NCBI GenBank assembly: GCA_943371245.1
Contig: CALRTY020000015.1
Span: 12,932 to 76,931, forward strand
Direction: 5' to 3'
Length of the DNA stretch: 64,000 nt
Origin: UBA5018 sp947463165
GTDB lineage: Bacteria; Cyanobacteriota; Cyanobacteriia; PCC-6307; Cyanobiaceae
Made by a program: the position numbers and the translations under genes
The notes under the pieces: generated by a model
The model's input: the letters and a program-made list of their open reading frames with translations, nothing else
The model's database searches: none
Told to the model about the DNA's origin: nothing
In this document: in pieces, positions 52,438-60,630 of the stretch
How positions within the stretch are numbered: position 1 is the first letter of the stretch
How the letters are laid out: each line of letters starts with the position of its first letter

Positions 52438-52788
52438 ATGCGACACCAGTGCCGAGTCCCCCAGCTGGGACGCCCTGCCGACCAACGCAAGGCCATGCTG
52501 CGTGGCCTGACCACCCAACTGATCCGCGAAGGTCGGGTCACCACCACCAAGGCCCGGGCCAAGGCCCTGCGCGATGAGGCCGAGCGGATGATCACCCTGG
52601 CCAAGGAAGGCAGCCTCTCCTCCCGCCGCCGGGCCATCGGCTACATCTTTGACAAGCAGCTGGTGCACGCCCTGTTCGACAAGGCTCCCGAGCGCTACGG
52701 CGATCGCAATGGCGGTTACACCCGCATCATTCGCACCGTTCCCCGTCGCGGCGATAACGCCGAGATGGCGATTATCGAACTGGTCTGA
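52438..52788 (+). CDS. rplQ: 50S ribosomal protein L17
   Basis: L17 (116 aa): MRHQCRVPQLGRPADQRKAM, RGLTTQLIREGRVTTTKARA, GYTRIIRTVPRRGDNAEMAI. truA begins directly after its stop. Confidence 0.97.
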   Translation: MRHQCRVPQLGRPADQRKAMLRGLTTQLIREGRVTTTKARAKALRDEAERMITLAKEGSLSSRRRAIGYIFDKQLVHALFDKAPERYGDRNGGYTRIIRTVPRRGDNAEMAIIELV

Positions 52789-53739
52789 GTGCGCTTGGCC
52801 CCTGGCCTCGCTCCCTTAGCCCCAGGCCCTGCCCCCTTGGCACCTAGCCCCCTGAACGGCCAGGCCTCCAGTGACCACCAGCCGCGGCTTCTCCAGCAGG
52901 AGCCGCGGCTTCGTCGCATAGCCCTCTGCCTGCAATACGACGGCAGCTGCTTCAACGGCTGGCAGCGTCAGAGTCAGGCCCCGAGTGTGCAGGCTCGGCT
53001 GGAGGCCGCAATCGCCGAGCTAGACCCCCAGACGCCCTGCCGCACTATGGCGGCCGGTCGTACCGACACCGGCGTGCATGCGGCGGGCCAGGTGGTTCAT
53101 TTCGATGCCTGCGGCCCGATCCCAGCCCATCGCTGGCCGCGGGCCCTCAATGGCCGCCTGCCCGCCAGCATCCGGGTGCGGGCCGCCGTAGAGCAGCCCA
53201 GCGACTGGCACGCCTGCTTCTCGGCCAGCTACAGGCGTTATCGCTACACGATTTATAACGGCCGCACGCCAAATATGTTCCTGGCACCCTGGAGCTGGCA
53301 CCGCTACCGCCAGCGCCTCGACCACGGGGCCATGGCCGCTGCCCTGGAGGCAATGCTGGGCCACCATGACTTCTCCGCCTTCCAGCGGGCCGGCAGCCGC
53401 CGCGCCCACGCCCGCACCACCCTTCAAGAGGTGAGCCTGGAGCGCGATGGTGACCTGATTACCGTCGAACTGCAAGCCAGCGGTTTTCTTTATGGCATGG
53501 TGCGGCTGGTGATCGGACAGCTGGTGGCCGTCGGTGAGGGGCGCCTGGCCCCCCGGGAATTCGAGGATCGCTGGCGCCAGCGGCAGCGGGCGGCGGTGAA
53601 GGAGGCGGCGCCACCCCAGGGCCTCTGCCTGCTGCGGGTGGGCTACCCCGAGCCGGTTTTCCCAACCTGGGCATGGTACGATTGCCAACCGCGGTATCGG
53701 CTATCGCATTGCGATTCCCCCGATCCCTGTCGGCGCTGA
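52789..53739 (+). CDS. truA: tRNA pseudouridine synthase A
   Basis: TruA makes pseudouridine 38-40 in tRNA anticodon stems. Catalytic Asp is in AAGRTDTGVHAAGQVVHFD; also RRYRYTIYNG, FLYGMVRLVIGQLVAVG and a C-terminal FPTWAWYD. The frame (316 aa) opens at GTG 52789 immediately after rplQ, but the first about 40 residues are a LAPGPAPLAP-type low-complexity stretch, so translation may start later, before LRRIALCLQYDG. Confidence 0.94.
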   Translation: MRLAPGLAPLAPGPAPLAPSPLNGQASSDHQPRLLQQEPRLRRIALCLQYDGSCFNGWQRQSQAPSVQARLEAAIAELDPQTPCRTMAAGRTDTGVHAAGQVVHFDACGPIPAHRWPRALNGRLPASIRVRAAVEQPSDWHACFSASYRRYRYTIYNGRTPNMFLAPWSWHRYRQRLDHGAMAAALEAMLGHHDFSAFQRAGSRRAHARTTLQEVSLERDGDLITVELQASGFLYGMVRLVIGQLVAVGEGRLAPREFEDRWRQRQRAAVKEAAPPQGLCLLRVGYPEPVFPTWAWYDCQPRYRLSHCDSPDPCRR

Positions 53740-53797
53740 CTGCCCTGCTTCAGCCCAGCTTTGAGAGCTTCAGCTCTTGAGGCGATGCTCTTAATAA

Positions 53798-53821
53798 TCT
53801 CGCTCTTGAAGCGAGAGTTTT
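53798..53821 (+). terminator. Possible terminator after truA
   Basis: TCTCGCT (53798-53804) pairs with AGCGAGA (53810-53816), 5-nt loop, followed by GTTTTG. A second small hairpin (AGAGCT/AGCTCT, 53764-53777) lies just before. The T-run is short, so confidence is moderate. Confidence 0.45.
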
Positions 53822-54002
53822 GAGAGCTTCCGCCCCAGCCGACATCCCCACAGCGGCCCCCTTGGGTCTCTGCCCCCCTAAATCCAGGCGGTGGCAGGCG
53901 AACCGGTAAGGTCGTTGTCAACCGACTTGCGCTAGCGCAGGTCAAGACCCATCCGCCGTGATGGGGAAACCCATCCGGCCAGCCGGTGCCTCACCAGGCG
54001 AT

Positions 54003-54455
54003 ATGAACAAGACTCCCCTCCCCTCAATCGAGACGCTCGAACGCCAGTGGTATCTGGTGGACGCCGAGAACCAAACCCTTGGCCGTCTGGCCAGCGAGGT
54101 GGCCCAGGTGTTACGCGGCAAGAACAAGCCGACCTACACCCCGCACCTCGACACGGGTGACTTCGTGATTGTGATCAACGCCGACAAGATTCGGGTGAGC
54201 GGCAACAAGCCCACCCAGAAGCTCTATCGGCGTCACTCCGGTCGCCCGGGTGGCATGAAGACTGAAACCTTCGCCCACCTGCAGGCCCGCATCCCCGAGC
54301 GCATTGTGGAGAAGGCCATCAAAGGCATGCTTCCCCACAACTCCCTCGGCCGCCAGCTGTTCCGCAAGCTGAAGGTTTACAAGGGCACTGAGCATCCCCA
54401 CGCCGCCCAGCAGCCCCAGGTTCTCGCCCTCGATCCCGCCACTTCCGCACGATGA
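54003..54455 (+). CDS. rplM: 50S ribosomal protein L13
   Basis: L13 (150 aa), early assembly: RQWYLVDAENQTLGRLASEV, KLYRRHSGRPGGMKTETF, KAIKGMLPHNSLGRQLFRKL. ATG 54003 fits alignment; 15 upstream codons are open from 53958. Preceded by a 263-bp gap, so likely a new promoter. Overlaps rpsI by 4 nt. Confidence 0.97.
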   Translation: MNKTPLPSIETLERQWYLVDAENQTLGRLASEVAQVLRGKNKPTYTPHLDTGDFVIVINADKIRVSGNKPTQKLYRRHSGRPGGMKTETFAHLQARIPERIVEKAIKGMLPHNSLGRQLFRKLKVYKGTEHPHAAQQPQVLALDPATSAR

Positions 54456-54853
54456 GCAGCAACTCCGTCACCTACTGGGGTACCGGCCGCCGCAAGACAG
54501 CAGTGGCCCGGGTGCGGGTGGTACCCGGCACCGGCAGCGTCACCATCAACGGCCGCCCCGGCGACAACTATCTCAATTACAACCCGGTCTATCTGGCGGC
54601 CGTCAAGGCACCCCTGAAAACCCTGGGTCTGTCCAACGACTACGACCTGTTGGTGAACGTGCGCGGCGGTGGCCTCACCGGCCAAGCCGATGCCATCAAG
54701 CAGGGTGCCGCCCGGGCCCTCTGCGACCTGTCGCCCGATAACCGCAAGCCGCTCAAAACCGAAGGCCACCTCAGCCGCGATCCCCGGGCTAAGGAACGCC
54801 GCAAGTACGGCCTCAAGAAGGCCCGCAAGGCTCCTCAGTTCTCCAAGCGCTGA
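54452..54853 (+). CDS. rpsI: 30S ribosomal protein S9
   Basis: S9 (133 aa) reaches the P-site tRNA with its C-terminal tail: YWGTGRRKTAVARVRVVPG, VRGGGLTGQADAIKQGAARA, and the end KKARKAPQFSKR. Its ATG overlaps the rplM TGA. A hairpin (54865-54889, 9-bp stem, no T-run) follows. Confidence 0.98.
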   Translation: MSSNSVTYWGTGRRKTAVARVRVVPGTGSVTINGRPGDNYLNYNPVYLAAVKAPLKTLGLSNDYDLLVNVRGGGLTGQADAIKQGAARALCDLSPDNRKPLKTEGHLSRDPRAKERRKYGLKKARKAPQFSKR

Positions 54854-54925
54854 TTTTTTTAGTTAGCCCAGGCTCCTGCGGCCTGGGCTCCTCAGCCCAC
54901 CTGTCTTTGCCCATTCTTTTCAGCC

Positions 54926-55201
54926 ATGCCCAAGGCCGATATCCACCCCACCTGGTACCCAGATGCCAAGGTGATTTGTAATGGCACCGTGGTGATGACC
55001 ACCGGGTCCACCCAGCCCGAACTGCACGTAGACGTGTGGAGTGGAAACCACCCCTTCTATACCGGCACCCAAAAGATCCTCGACACCGAGGGTCGTGTGG
55101 ATCGCTTCATGCGCAAGTACGGCATGACCAGCGGTGCCCCCGCAGCCAGCTCTTCCAGCACCAGCGCTGACCAAGCTGAAACAGCCGCATCCGAGGCCTG
55201 A
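54926..55201 (+). CDS. rpmE: 50S ribosomal protein L31
   Basis: L31 (91 aa): MPKADIHPTWYPDAKVICNG, VDVWSGNHPFYTGTQKILD. Only one Cys is present, so it is the zinc-independent (C-) form. A Ser/Ala-rich tail of about 20 residues follows. The terminator at 55265 lies 64 nt after the stop. Confidence 0.97.
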   Translation: MPKADIHPTWYPDAKVICNGTVVMTTGSTQPELHVDVWSGNHPFYTGTQKILDTEGRVDRFMRKYGMTSGAPAASSSSTSADQAETAASEA

Positions 55202-55264
55202 TCTCAAGCACTGATGGGGTGTTTGCCAACCCCACCGGGTTGGCCCCCATCTCGATCAACGCCA

Positions 55265-55295
55265 GCCGGATGCTCTTGAGCATCCGGCTTTTTTG
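55265..55295 (+). terminator. Intrinsic terminator after rpmE
   Basis: GCCGGATGCTC (55265-55275) pairs with GAGCATCCGGC (55278-55288), followed by six T (55289-55294). A textbook rho-independent terminator closing the rplM-rpsI-rpmE transcript. Confidence 0.92.
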
Positions 55296-55300
55296 TTCGG

Positions 55301-55446
55301 CCTGAGCTCTGCTTGTCTTGAGCTCTGTTCGGCTTGAGCTTTGATTGGCTTGAGCTGAGGTGGTCTTGAGCTGAGGTTGCCTTGAGCTCCGGTTGTGTTG
55401 GTCCATTGATGTTGATCGATTGATGTTGATCGATTGATGTTGATCG
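55301..55446. repeat. Two tandem-repeat arrays upstream of prfA
   Basis: From about 55301 to 55390 the octamer TTGAGCTC or near variants (CTTGAGCT) recurs about seven times at 13-17 bp spacing. Then ATTGATGTTGATCG is repeated three times exactly, head to tail (55405-55446). Together they fill the space between the rpmE terminator and prfA, where the prfA promoter should lie. Confidence 0.85.
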
Positions 55447-55485
55447 ATTTATTCCGCCCCAGGCGGTTTTGCCGTCACCCCCTCC

Positions 55486-56586
55486 ATGGATCACTCCCTG
55501 CTGCACGAGCGACTGGAAACGGCACAGCGCATCTTCGAAAGCCTTGAGCGCCAATTGGCGGATCCCGACGTGGCGGCCAATCCCAGTCAAATGCAGTCGA
55601 TCGCCAGGGAGCGGGCGCGGCTGGAACCGCTGGTTAATGACCACCAGCGGCTCTGCAAACTCGAGCAGGAACAAGATGAGACCCGCGTGTTGCTGCGGGA
55701 ACATCGGGGCGATTTGGCCATGGAGGAGCTGGCCAACGAAGAACTGGCCAGCCTCCAGGGCGAGATCAGCAACCTGCAGCAGCGGCTCACCATCGCCCTG
55801 CTGCCCCATGATCCCCGCGACGAGCGCAGCGTCATGCTTGAGATCCGCGCCGGGGCCGGCGGCGATGAGGCCGCCATCTGGGCCGGCGACCTGGCCCGGA
55901 TGTACGAGCGCTATAGCCAGACCACCGGCTGGCGGGTGGAACCGGTGAGTGCCTCGGAGGCTGAACTGGGCGGTTTCAAGGAGCTGATCCTGGCCATCCG
56001 TGGCGAGGGCGTATTCAGCCAATTGAAATTTGAGGCCGGAGTGCATCGGGTGCAACGGGTGCCCGCCACCGAATCCCAGGGCCGGGTGCACACCTCCACG
56101 GCCACGGTGGCGGTGATGCCCGAGGCCGATCCGGTGGAGGTGCAGATCGATCCGGGCGACCTGGATATAAGCACCGCCCGCTCCGGCGGCGCCGGCGGCC
56201 AGAACGTCAACAAGGTGGAGACCGCCGTTGACCTGTTGCACAAACCCAGCGGCATCCGCGTCTTCTGCACCCAGGAGCGCTCCCAGATGCAGAACCGGGA
56301 GCGGGCGATGGAAATCCTGCGGGCCAAGCTCTACGAAATTCAGCTGGCCCAGGCCAATGCCGAGGAGAGTTCCCAGCGGCGGGCCCAGGTGGGCAGTGGC
56401 GATCGCAGCGAAAAAATCCGCACCTATAACTACAAGGACAACCGGGTAACAGACCATCGGCTGGGCAAAAACTTTTCCCTTGAACCAGTGCTAAGTGGTG
56501 AAATAGAACCGCTTATTTCAGCATGCGTCGCCGCAGAACAAAGCCGGCTGTTAGAGGAGTTGGCTGATCCTGTGGCGGGAGTTTAG
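55486..56586 (+). CDS. prfA: Peptide chain release factor 1
   Basis: RF1 (366 aa) ends translation at UAA/UAG. The codon-recognition tripeptide PAT (193-195, in RVPATESQGRVHTS) marks RF1 rather than RF2, and GGQ (237-239, in SGGAGGQNVNKVETAVDL) is the hydrolysis motif. The N-terminal coiled domain and the ending RVTDHRLGKNFSLE are typical. Confidence 0.97.
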   Translation: MDHSLLHERLETAQRIFESLERQLADPDVAANPSQMQSIARERARLEPLVNDHQRLCKLEQEQDETRVLLREHRGDLAMEELANEELASLQGEISNLQQRLTIALLPHDPRDERSVMLEIRAGAGGDEAAIWAGDLARMYERYSQTTGWRVEPVSASEAELGGFKELILAIRGEGVFSQLKFEAGVHRVQRVPATESQGRVHTSTATVAVMPEADPVEVQIDPGDLDISTARSGGAGGQNVNKVETAVDLLHKPSGIRVFCTQERSQMQNRERAMEILRAKLYEIQLAQANAEESSQRRAQVGSGDRSEKIRTYNYKDNRVTDHRLGKNFSLEPVLSGEIEPLISACVAAEQSRLLEELADPVAGV

Positions 56587-56674
56587 GGAACGCCCCCCCC
56601 CACTACCAGCAGCCCCATTCCCCCGCAGCAGCCAACCCCGCCACCCTCTCAGCGTCTCAGGGGTTCCCTATTGG

Positions 56675-57184
56675 TTAACCCTCCGCCGGCCTGAGCTCCT
56701 CCATCAACAGCGCCAGGGCTTCATTTAATTGGATTCGGTTGCGGGGGGTGCCGGCGAGGAGGAATCGGCATTGAGCAATAAGGCATCGAGCCTGGATTCG
56801 ATATCTGCGAGCCGTTTGTTCTCTTTCTGCAGCCGCTCGATATCGTTCTCGATCAGCTGCGTTCGCCTCTCGCTCTCTTGCTCCTGCTTCTTGAACACGT
56901 TCTCTCGCCTCTCGCTCTCGAGCACTCTGATCCGTGCGTCGATTGTTGGATGCCAGTTTAACTTCGCCAACAAGCGCCGCCATGGCGGCAAGGAGGAGAG
57001 GAATTCCGATTTGCTGATCAACCTTGAACTGGAGGAATCCGAAGAGGTCGACATGGCTGTAGGAGGTGAAGAAGGTGATCAGAGCAACCAGCAGGCCTGC
57101 CGCCAGCGACGCCCATCCCGTTGGATCCAGCGGAGCCGAGCTCTCTTCCGAATTAACAGCTCGGGGATCTGTAATTGATGACAT
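56675..57184 (-). CDS. Membrane/coiled-coil protein, unknown function
   Basis: The 169-aa product has two hydrophobic helices (WASLAAGLLVALITFFTSY, about 24-42; IGIPLLLAAMAALVGEVKLA, about 59-78) and then a long charged helix rich in RERE/ARERV repeats (about 83-130), ending in ARCLIAQCRFLLAGTPRNR and NEALALLMEELRPAEG. Proteins of this build occur in several copies in picocyanobacteria, to my recollection, without known function. A second frame through the same DNA (57054-56725, minus) is also long and charged, but lacks the membrane segments. It stands alone, convergent with prfA. Confidence 0.65.
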   Translation of the reverse strand: MSSITDPRAVNSEESSAPLDPTGWASLAAGLLVALITFFTSYSHVDLFGFLQFKVDQQIGIPLLLAAMAALVGEVKLASNNRRTDQSAREREARERVQEAGAREREANAADRERYRAAAEREQTARRYRIQARCLIAQCRFLLAGTPRNRIQLNEALALLMEELRPAEG

Positions 57185-57576
57185 CAGTTTAGCCAGGCCA
57201 GGCAGCGAAGCATCTGCCCATAGTGCATATGTTCTGGTATGTGATGGGCGTTTTCGGGTCCTGTGCGGCTTGGTTGCGGCAGCCCGGCAGGGGCGCTCTC
57301 GCCCCGCCTGAAGGTTGCCTATTGGCCGAAGCCTTTACCCATCCCCCGCTATCACGTGACGTGGACCCCAAAACCTGCCAATACAATGACCGCCGAAGCA
57401 AAGTCTGCAAGCGCTCTGTCAATACAAAGCCACCCCATGCAACGTATGCCAAGTGAAAGTCTGTTAATGCAAAGTCTGCCGGGGCCCAATTTATTGGCAC
57501 AATCCATTGACTTAATCGTTGAAATCAACCTATTTGCTCGGTCGATTAGCTCAAAAATTTAGTCAAGAAATTGAGC
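57185..57576. other. 392-bp AT-richer gap with short repeats
   Basis: No gene. AAAGTCTG occurs at 57400, 57456 and 57471, and CAATACAA-like units at about 57379 and 57420. An AT-rich tail leads into the HNH gene terminator at 57570. Confidence 0.6.
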
Positions 57577-57594
57577 TCAGTCGTTGAGCTCAAT
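57570..57594 (-). terminator. Likely terminator of the HNH gene
   Basis: ATTGAGCTCA (57570-57579) and TGAGCTCAAT (57585-57594) form a perfect 10-bp stem with a 5-nt loop that includes the HNH stop codon; T-rich sequence follows on the minus strand. Confidence 0.5.
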
Positions 57595-58107
57595 CATGTA
57601 TTTGCTCCACTCTTGATGGCGGCCGGAGAGGATGTGGCGGCTGGCCTCAAAGCTGAGGCTGCTGGAGGGGCGGCGGGGCTGGCGGGCCAGGGGCATGGCG
57701 GCCTCCCGGGGGGTGCGGTTGCCCTTGCGCACATTGCAGGGCAGGCAGGCGGTGGTCACGTTCTCCCAGACATCGGCGCCGCCCCGACTGCGGGGGATGA
57801 CGTGGTCGATGGAGAGCGGCTCGCCGCTGTAGCCGCAATACTGACAGCGGTGGCCATCGCGGTGGAAGACATTGCGCCGGGTGAGGGGCATCTGGCGGTA
57901 GGGCACCCTCACGAACTGGCGTAGACGGATCACCGTGGGCAACAGGCAATCGCCGCGTATCGAGCGGCTGGGGTCATGTTCCAAACCCTCAGCCTTGCCT
58001 TTCAGGAGCATCACCATGGCCCGTCGCCAGGTGGTGATGTTCAGTGGCTCATAGGACGCATTCAGAACAAGAACGTGGCCCACGCCAGACCCCGTATTAA
58101 GGAGCAT
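57577..58107 (-). CDS. HNH endonuclease family protein
   Basis: From ATG 58107 the product has 176 aa. The first part (GHVLVLNASYEPLNITTWRRAMVMLLKGKAE) is the usual leader of cyanobacterial HNH proteins; then RRNVFHRDGHRCQYCGYSG, LSIDHVIPRSRGGADVWENV and TACLPCNVRKGNRTP form the HNH beta-beta-alpha-metal fold with a CxxC...CxxC zinc site and catalytic His in IDHV. These are common chromosomal housekeeping nucleases of unclear role, not necessarily mobile. GTG 58083 is an alternative start. Its 5' end is divergent from alr. Confidence 0.9.
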   Translation of the reverse strand: MLLNTGSGVGHVLVLNASYEPLNITTWRRAMVMLLKGKAEGLEHDPSRSIRGDCLLPTVIRLRQFVRVPYRQMPLTRRNVFHRDGHRCQYCGYSGEPLSIDHVIPRSRGGADVWENVTTACLPCNVRKGNRTPREAAMPLARQPRRPSSSLSFEASRHILSGRHQEWSKYMIELND

Positions 58108-58180
58108 GCTAAGGGGCCTGCAACATTCATATCCGTGCCGCAAATCACCACCTGCCGCCAAATCTGCCGCCGCTGAACCG

Positions 58181-59401
58181 ATGACCAGCAGCCCCTGGGC
58201 CCTGCCCGGCGCCCCGATTCCCCCCGGGGAAGGCCTCGATCAATTCGGGCGCATGCGGGCCTGGGTTGATGTGGATAGCGGTGCCATTGCCGCAAATGCC
58301 AGGGCCCTGCGCCGCTCGCTGGCCTCTACCACGGCTCTGATGGCGGTGGTCAAGGCCGATGGCTATGGCCACGGGGCGGTGGCTGTAGCTCGGGCTGCCC
58401 TGGAGGGCGGGGCCACCAGCCTGGGGGTGGCCACCCTGGCGGAGGCCGTGGAGCTGCGCCAGGCAGGAGTTGAGGCGCCGGTGTTGGTGCTGGGCAACCT
58501 CAGCCAGGTGGAGGAGCTGCGCCACTGCCTGCGCTGGCGGTTGATGCCCACCTTGAGTTCTATGCGCGAGGCGCTGCTCTGCCAAAACCTGGCCAGCGCC
58601 GCTGGCCGCTCGATGGCCGTGCAGTTGAAGCTGGATACGGGCATGGCCCGCCTGGGGGCCGACTGGCAGGAGGGTCCGCGGCTGGTGGCCGCCATGGGGG
58701 ATCTGGATGCCGTTGACCTGGTGGGCATCTATTCCCATCTGGCCTGCGCCGATGCGCCGCCCGAGGCCGACGACGGCCTCACCACTACGCAGCAACGCCG
58801 CTTTGATGAGGTGCTCACCAGCCTGGCGGAGCAGGGGCTGGCGGGCGGCTGCCGCCATTTGGCCAATTCGGCGGCCACCCTGCGCTGCCGCAGCCTCCAC
58901 TACGACCTGGTGCGGGTGGGTCTGGCCCTCTACGGCCAAGCCCCGGCCGAGCACCTCAGCGGCTGCCTGGAGCTGCGGCCGGCCCTGCAGCTGCGGGCGC
59001 GGGTGACCCTGCTGCGGGAGGTGGCGGCGGGGGTGGGGGTGAGCTACGGCCATCGCTTTGTGACCAGCCGTCCCAGCCGCATCGCCGTGGTGGGCATCGG
59101 CTATGCCGACGGCGTGCCCCGGCTGCTCTCCAACCAGCTGGAGGTGCTGTTTGCTGGCCGCCGGCTGCCCCAGGTGGGGGCGATCACCATGGACCAGCTG
59201 ATGCTGGATGCCACCGACTGCCCTGAATTGGAAATGGGTTCGGTGGTGACGCTGCTGGGCCGCGAGGCCAACGAGGAGATCAGCCCAGCCGACTGGAGCG
59301 CCCGCTGCGGCACCATCCCCTGGGAAATCCTCTGTGGCTTCAAGCACCGGCTGCCACGCCTGCCGGCTGAGTCTTCTCCGGCTGAGTCACCGACGGCCTG
59401 A
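58181..59401 (+). CDS. alr: Alanine racemase
   Basis: Alr (406 aa) interconverts L- and D-alanine for the wall. PLP Lys58 in MAVVKADGYGHGAVAVARAA, FGVATLAEA-like LGVATLAEAVELRQAGV, HLANSAATLR, RVGLALYGQAP, and the second-subunit Tyr in GVSYGHRFVTSRPSRIAVVG. ATG 58181 fits the family; 25 upstream codons are open. Works with ddl at 21.1 kb. Confidence 0.95.
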   Translation: MTSSPWALPGAPIPPGEGLDQFGRMRAWVDVDSGAIAANARALRRSLASTTALMAVVKADGYGHGAVAVARAALEGGATSLGVATLAEAVELRQAGVEAPVLVLGNLSQVEELRHCLRWRLMPTLSSMREALLCQNLASAAGRSMAVQLKLDTGMARLGADWQEGPRLVAAMGDLDAVDLVGIYSHLACADAPPEADDGLTTTQQRRFDEVLTSLAEQGLAGGCRHLANSAATLRCRSLHYDLVRVGLALYGQAPAEHLSGCLELRPALQLRARVTLLREVAAGVGVSYGHRFVTSRPSRIAVVGIGYADGVPRLLSNQLEVLFAGRRLPQVGAITMDQLMLDATDCPELEMGSVVTLLGREANEEISPADWSARCGTIPWEILCGFKHRLPRLPAESSPAESPTA

Positions 59402-59464
59402 GGCAGGGCAGGCTGGGCGCCCCCTTCCCATAAGCCTGTGCCCTGATAGGCTCGGTTTGCCACT

Positions 59465-59553
59465 GGAGAGGTGGCTGAGTGGTTGAAAGCGGCTCCCTGC
59501 TAAGGAGTTACAGGAGGCAACTCTTGTCGAGGGTTCGAATCCCTCCCTCTCCG
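59465..59553 (+). tRNA. tRNA-Ser (anticodon GCT)
   Basis: Acceptor GGAGAGG (59465-59471) pairs with CCTCTCC (59546-59552), discriminator G at 59553 as expected for serine. The anticodon loop CTGCTAA gives GCT; a long variable arm and T loop GGTTCGAATCC complete a class II tRNA. Confidence 0.96.
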
Positions 59554-59564
59554 TTTCAAATCCA

Positions 59565-59604
59565 GAGCCAAACTGAAAACCATTTTTGGTTGACAGTTTG
59601 GCTC
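59565..59604 (+). terminator. Long hairpin ending the tRNA-Ser transcript
   Basis: GAGCCAAACTG (59565-59575) pairs perfectly with CAGTTTGGCTC (59594-59604), and an inner AACCA/TGGTT pair extends the stem. It lies between tRNA-Ser and the convergent beta-lactamase-like gene, so it may serve both strands; T-runs after it are weak. Confidence 0.6.
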
Positions 59605-59614
59605 CGATTGTTAT

Positions 59615-60613
59615 TTATGCCTGTAGCAGGTGGCGGGCGATCTCCGGCAATAAGCTGTTGTCTTGGGCGCACTGCTGGCCCTCGCTGAATACCACCAGCA
59701 AGCTGGCATTTAGCGGCTGTTCGGCGCCTGCTGGCCCCCCTGCCTCGCCGCCAACCACCGGGCCAGCACCCTGGTTAGCAGGCCATTCCACGTAGGCGGC
59801 GTCGTGGCGGGCCTGGCTCATCCAGCCAGCCTTGCTCCACAACTGGGCCCCCGGCGGCAGGCCCTCCCCCAGGAAGCCATCCACCTGATTTTCAGGATCT
59901 TCCGCCCGGCTGGCGGCATCGAGGCTGCGGCTGAGCAGTTCGCGCATGCGGGCGCAGGCCGGCGGCGAGACGATCGCCGAGCCGATCACCGCCAGCAGCA
60001 GCCGCGCCACCCCATCGCTGCTGAGCCGATTGCGGTGTTGGTTCTGCTCCCCATAGGACTGGCGCTCGCGGCCATAGGGGCCATCCCCCCAGGTTTTTTG
60101 ACAGGCATTCCAGCCCTCCAGTTCCGGCCAGCCCAGCTGCAGCAGCCACTGATTCACCAGATGGCGTTGGCGCAACCAATCGTCCAGCCGATCCGCTGGC
60201 AGCTGCGGGCCGCTGGTGGTGCCGCTGAGTAAATCCACCACCAGGCCGGTGGCATCGTTGCTGGAATCGCGGATCATCGCCGCCAGCGCCTGGCGCAGCT
60301 CGGCGCTATCCGGCAGCCGATCGTCCTGCAACCAAGCCTCGGCGGCCACCAGATACACAAGCTTCACCACGCTGGCCGGATAGCGGCAGCTGGCCCCATG
60401 CCAGCCGGCGCCCAGCCAGGGCAGCGACCAAAACCTTTGGGGCTCCAGGTTGGCGCCCAGCCCGATCGGGGAGCGGGCCGGAGTGCCCGGCAGGCGTTGC
60501 AGCCAGGTGATCGACAGCCGCTGGGCCAGGCCCGGCCTGCCATCAAGTTCCAGGGCCCGCACCAGCTGCTCCAGCCTCTGGCCCATCCCGGGATCCGGGC
60601 TATAGAACGGCAT
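59615..60613 (-). CDS. Beta-lactamase-like serine hydrolase (class A fold)
   Basis: The 332-aa protein has class-A beta-lactamase motifs: SxxK in YPASVVKLVYLVAAE (S81, K84), an SxN-like element DSSNDAT (117-120), and a KTG-like SKAGWMSQARHDAAYVEWP near residue 270. No signal peptide is evident, and the KTG Thr is Ala, so beta-lactam hydrolysis is doubtful; a transpeptidase- or esterase-like role is as likely. It is divergent from the NlpC/P60 gene with only 17 nt between the starts, suggesting a shared control region for two wall-related enzymes. Confidence 0.82.
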   Translation of the reverse strand: MPFYSPDPGMGQRLEQLVRALELDGRPGLAQRLSITWLQRLPGTPARSPIGLGANLEPQRFWSLPWLGAGWHGASCRYPASVVKLVYLVAAEAWLQDDRLPDSAELRQALAAMIRDSSNDATGLVVDLLSGTTSGPQLPADRLDDWLRQRHLVNQWLLQLGWPELEGWNACQKTWGDGPYGRERQSYGEQNQHRNRLSSDGVARLLLAVIGSAIVSPPACARMRELLSRSLDAASRAEDPENQVDGFLGEGLPPGAQLWSKAGWMSQARHDAAYVEWPANQGAGPVVGGEAGGPAGAEQPLNASLLVVFSEGQQCAQDNSLLPEIARHLLQA

Positions 60614-60630
60614 CCCATCAAATTGGCTAC

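Noticed and set aside
55301..55446. CRISPR array or attachment site
   Set aside because: Units of 8-14 bp without spacers of constant length; no integrase or phage genes nearby.
58145..59347. 400-codon minus-strand ORF opposite alr
   Set aside because: Shadow of alr; composition dominated by Q, H, G and A with no motif.
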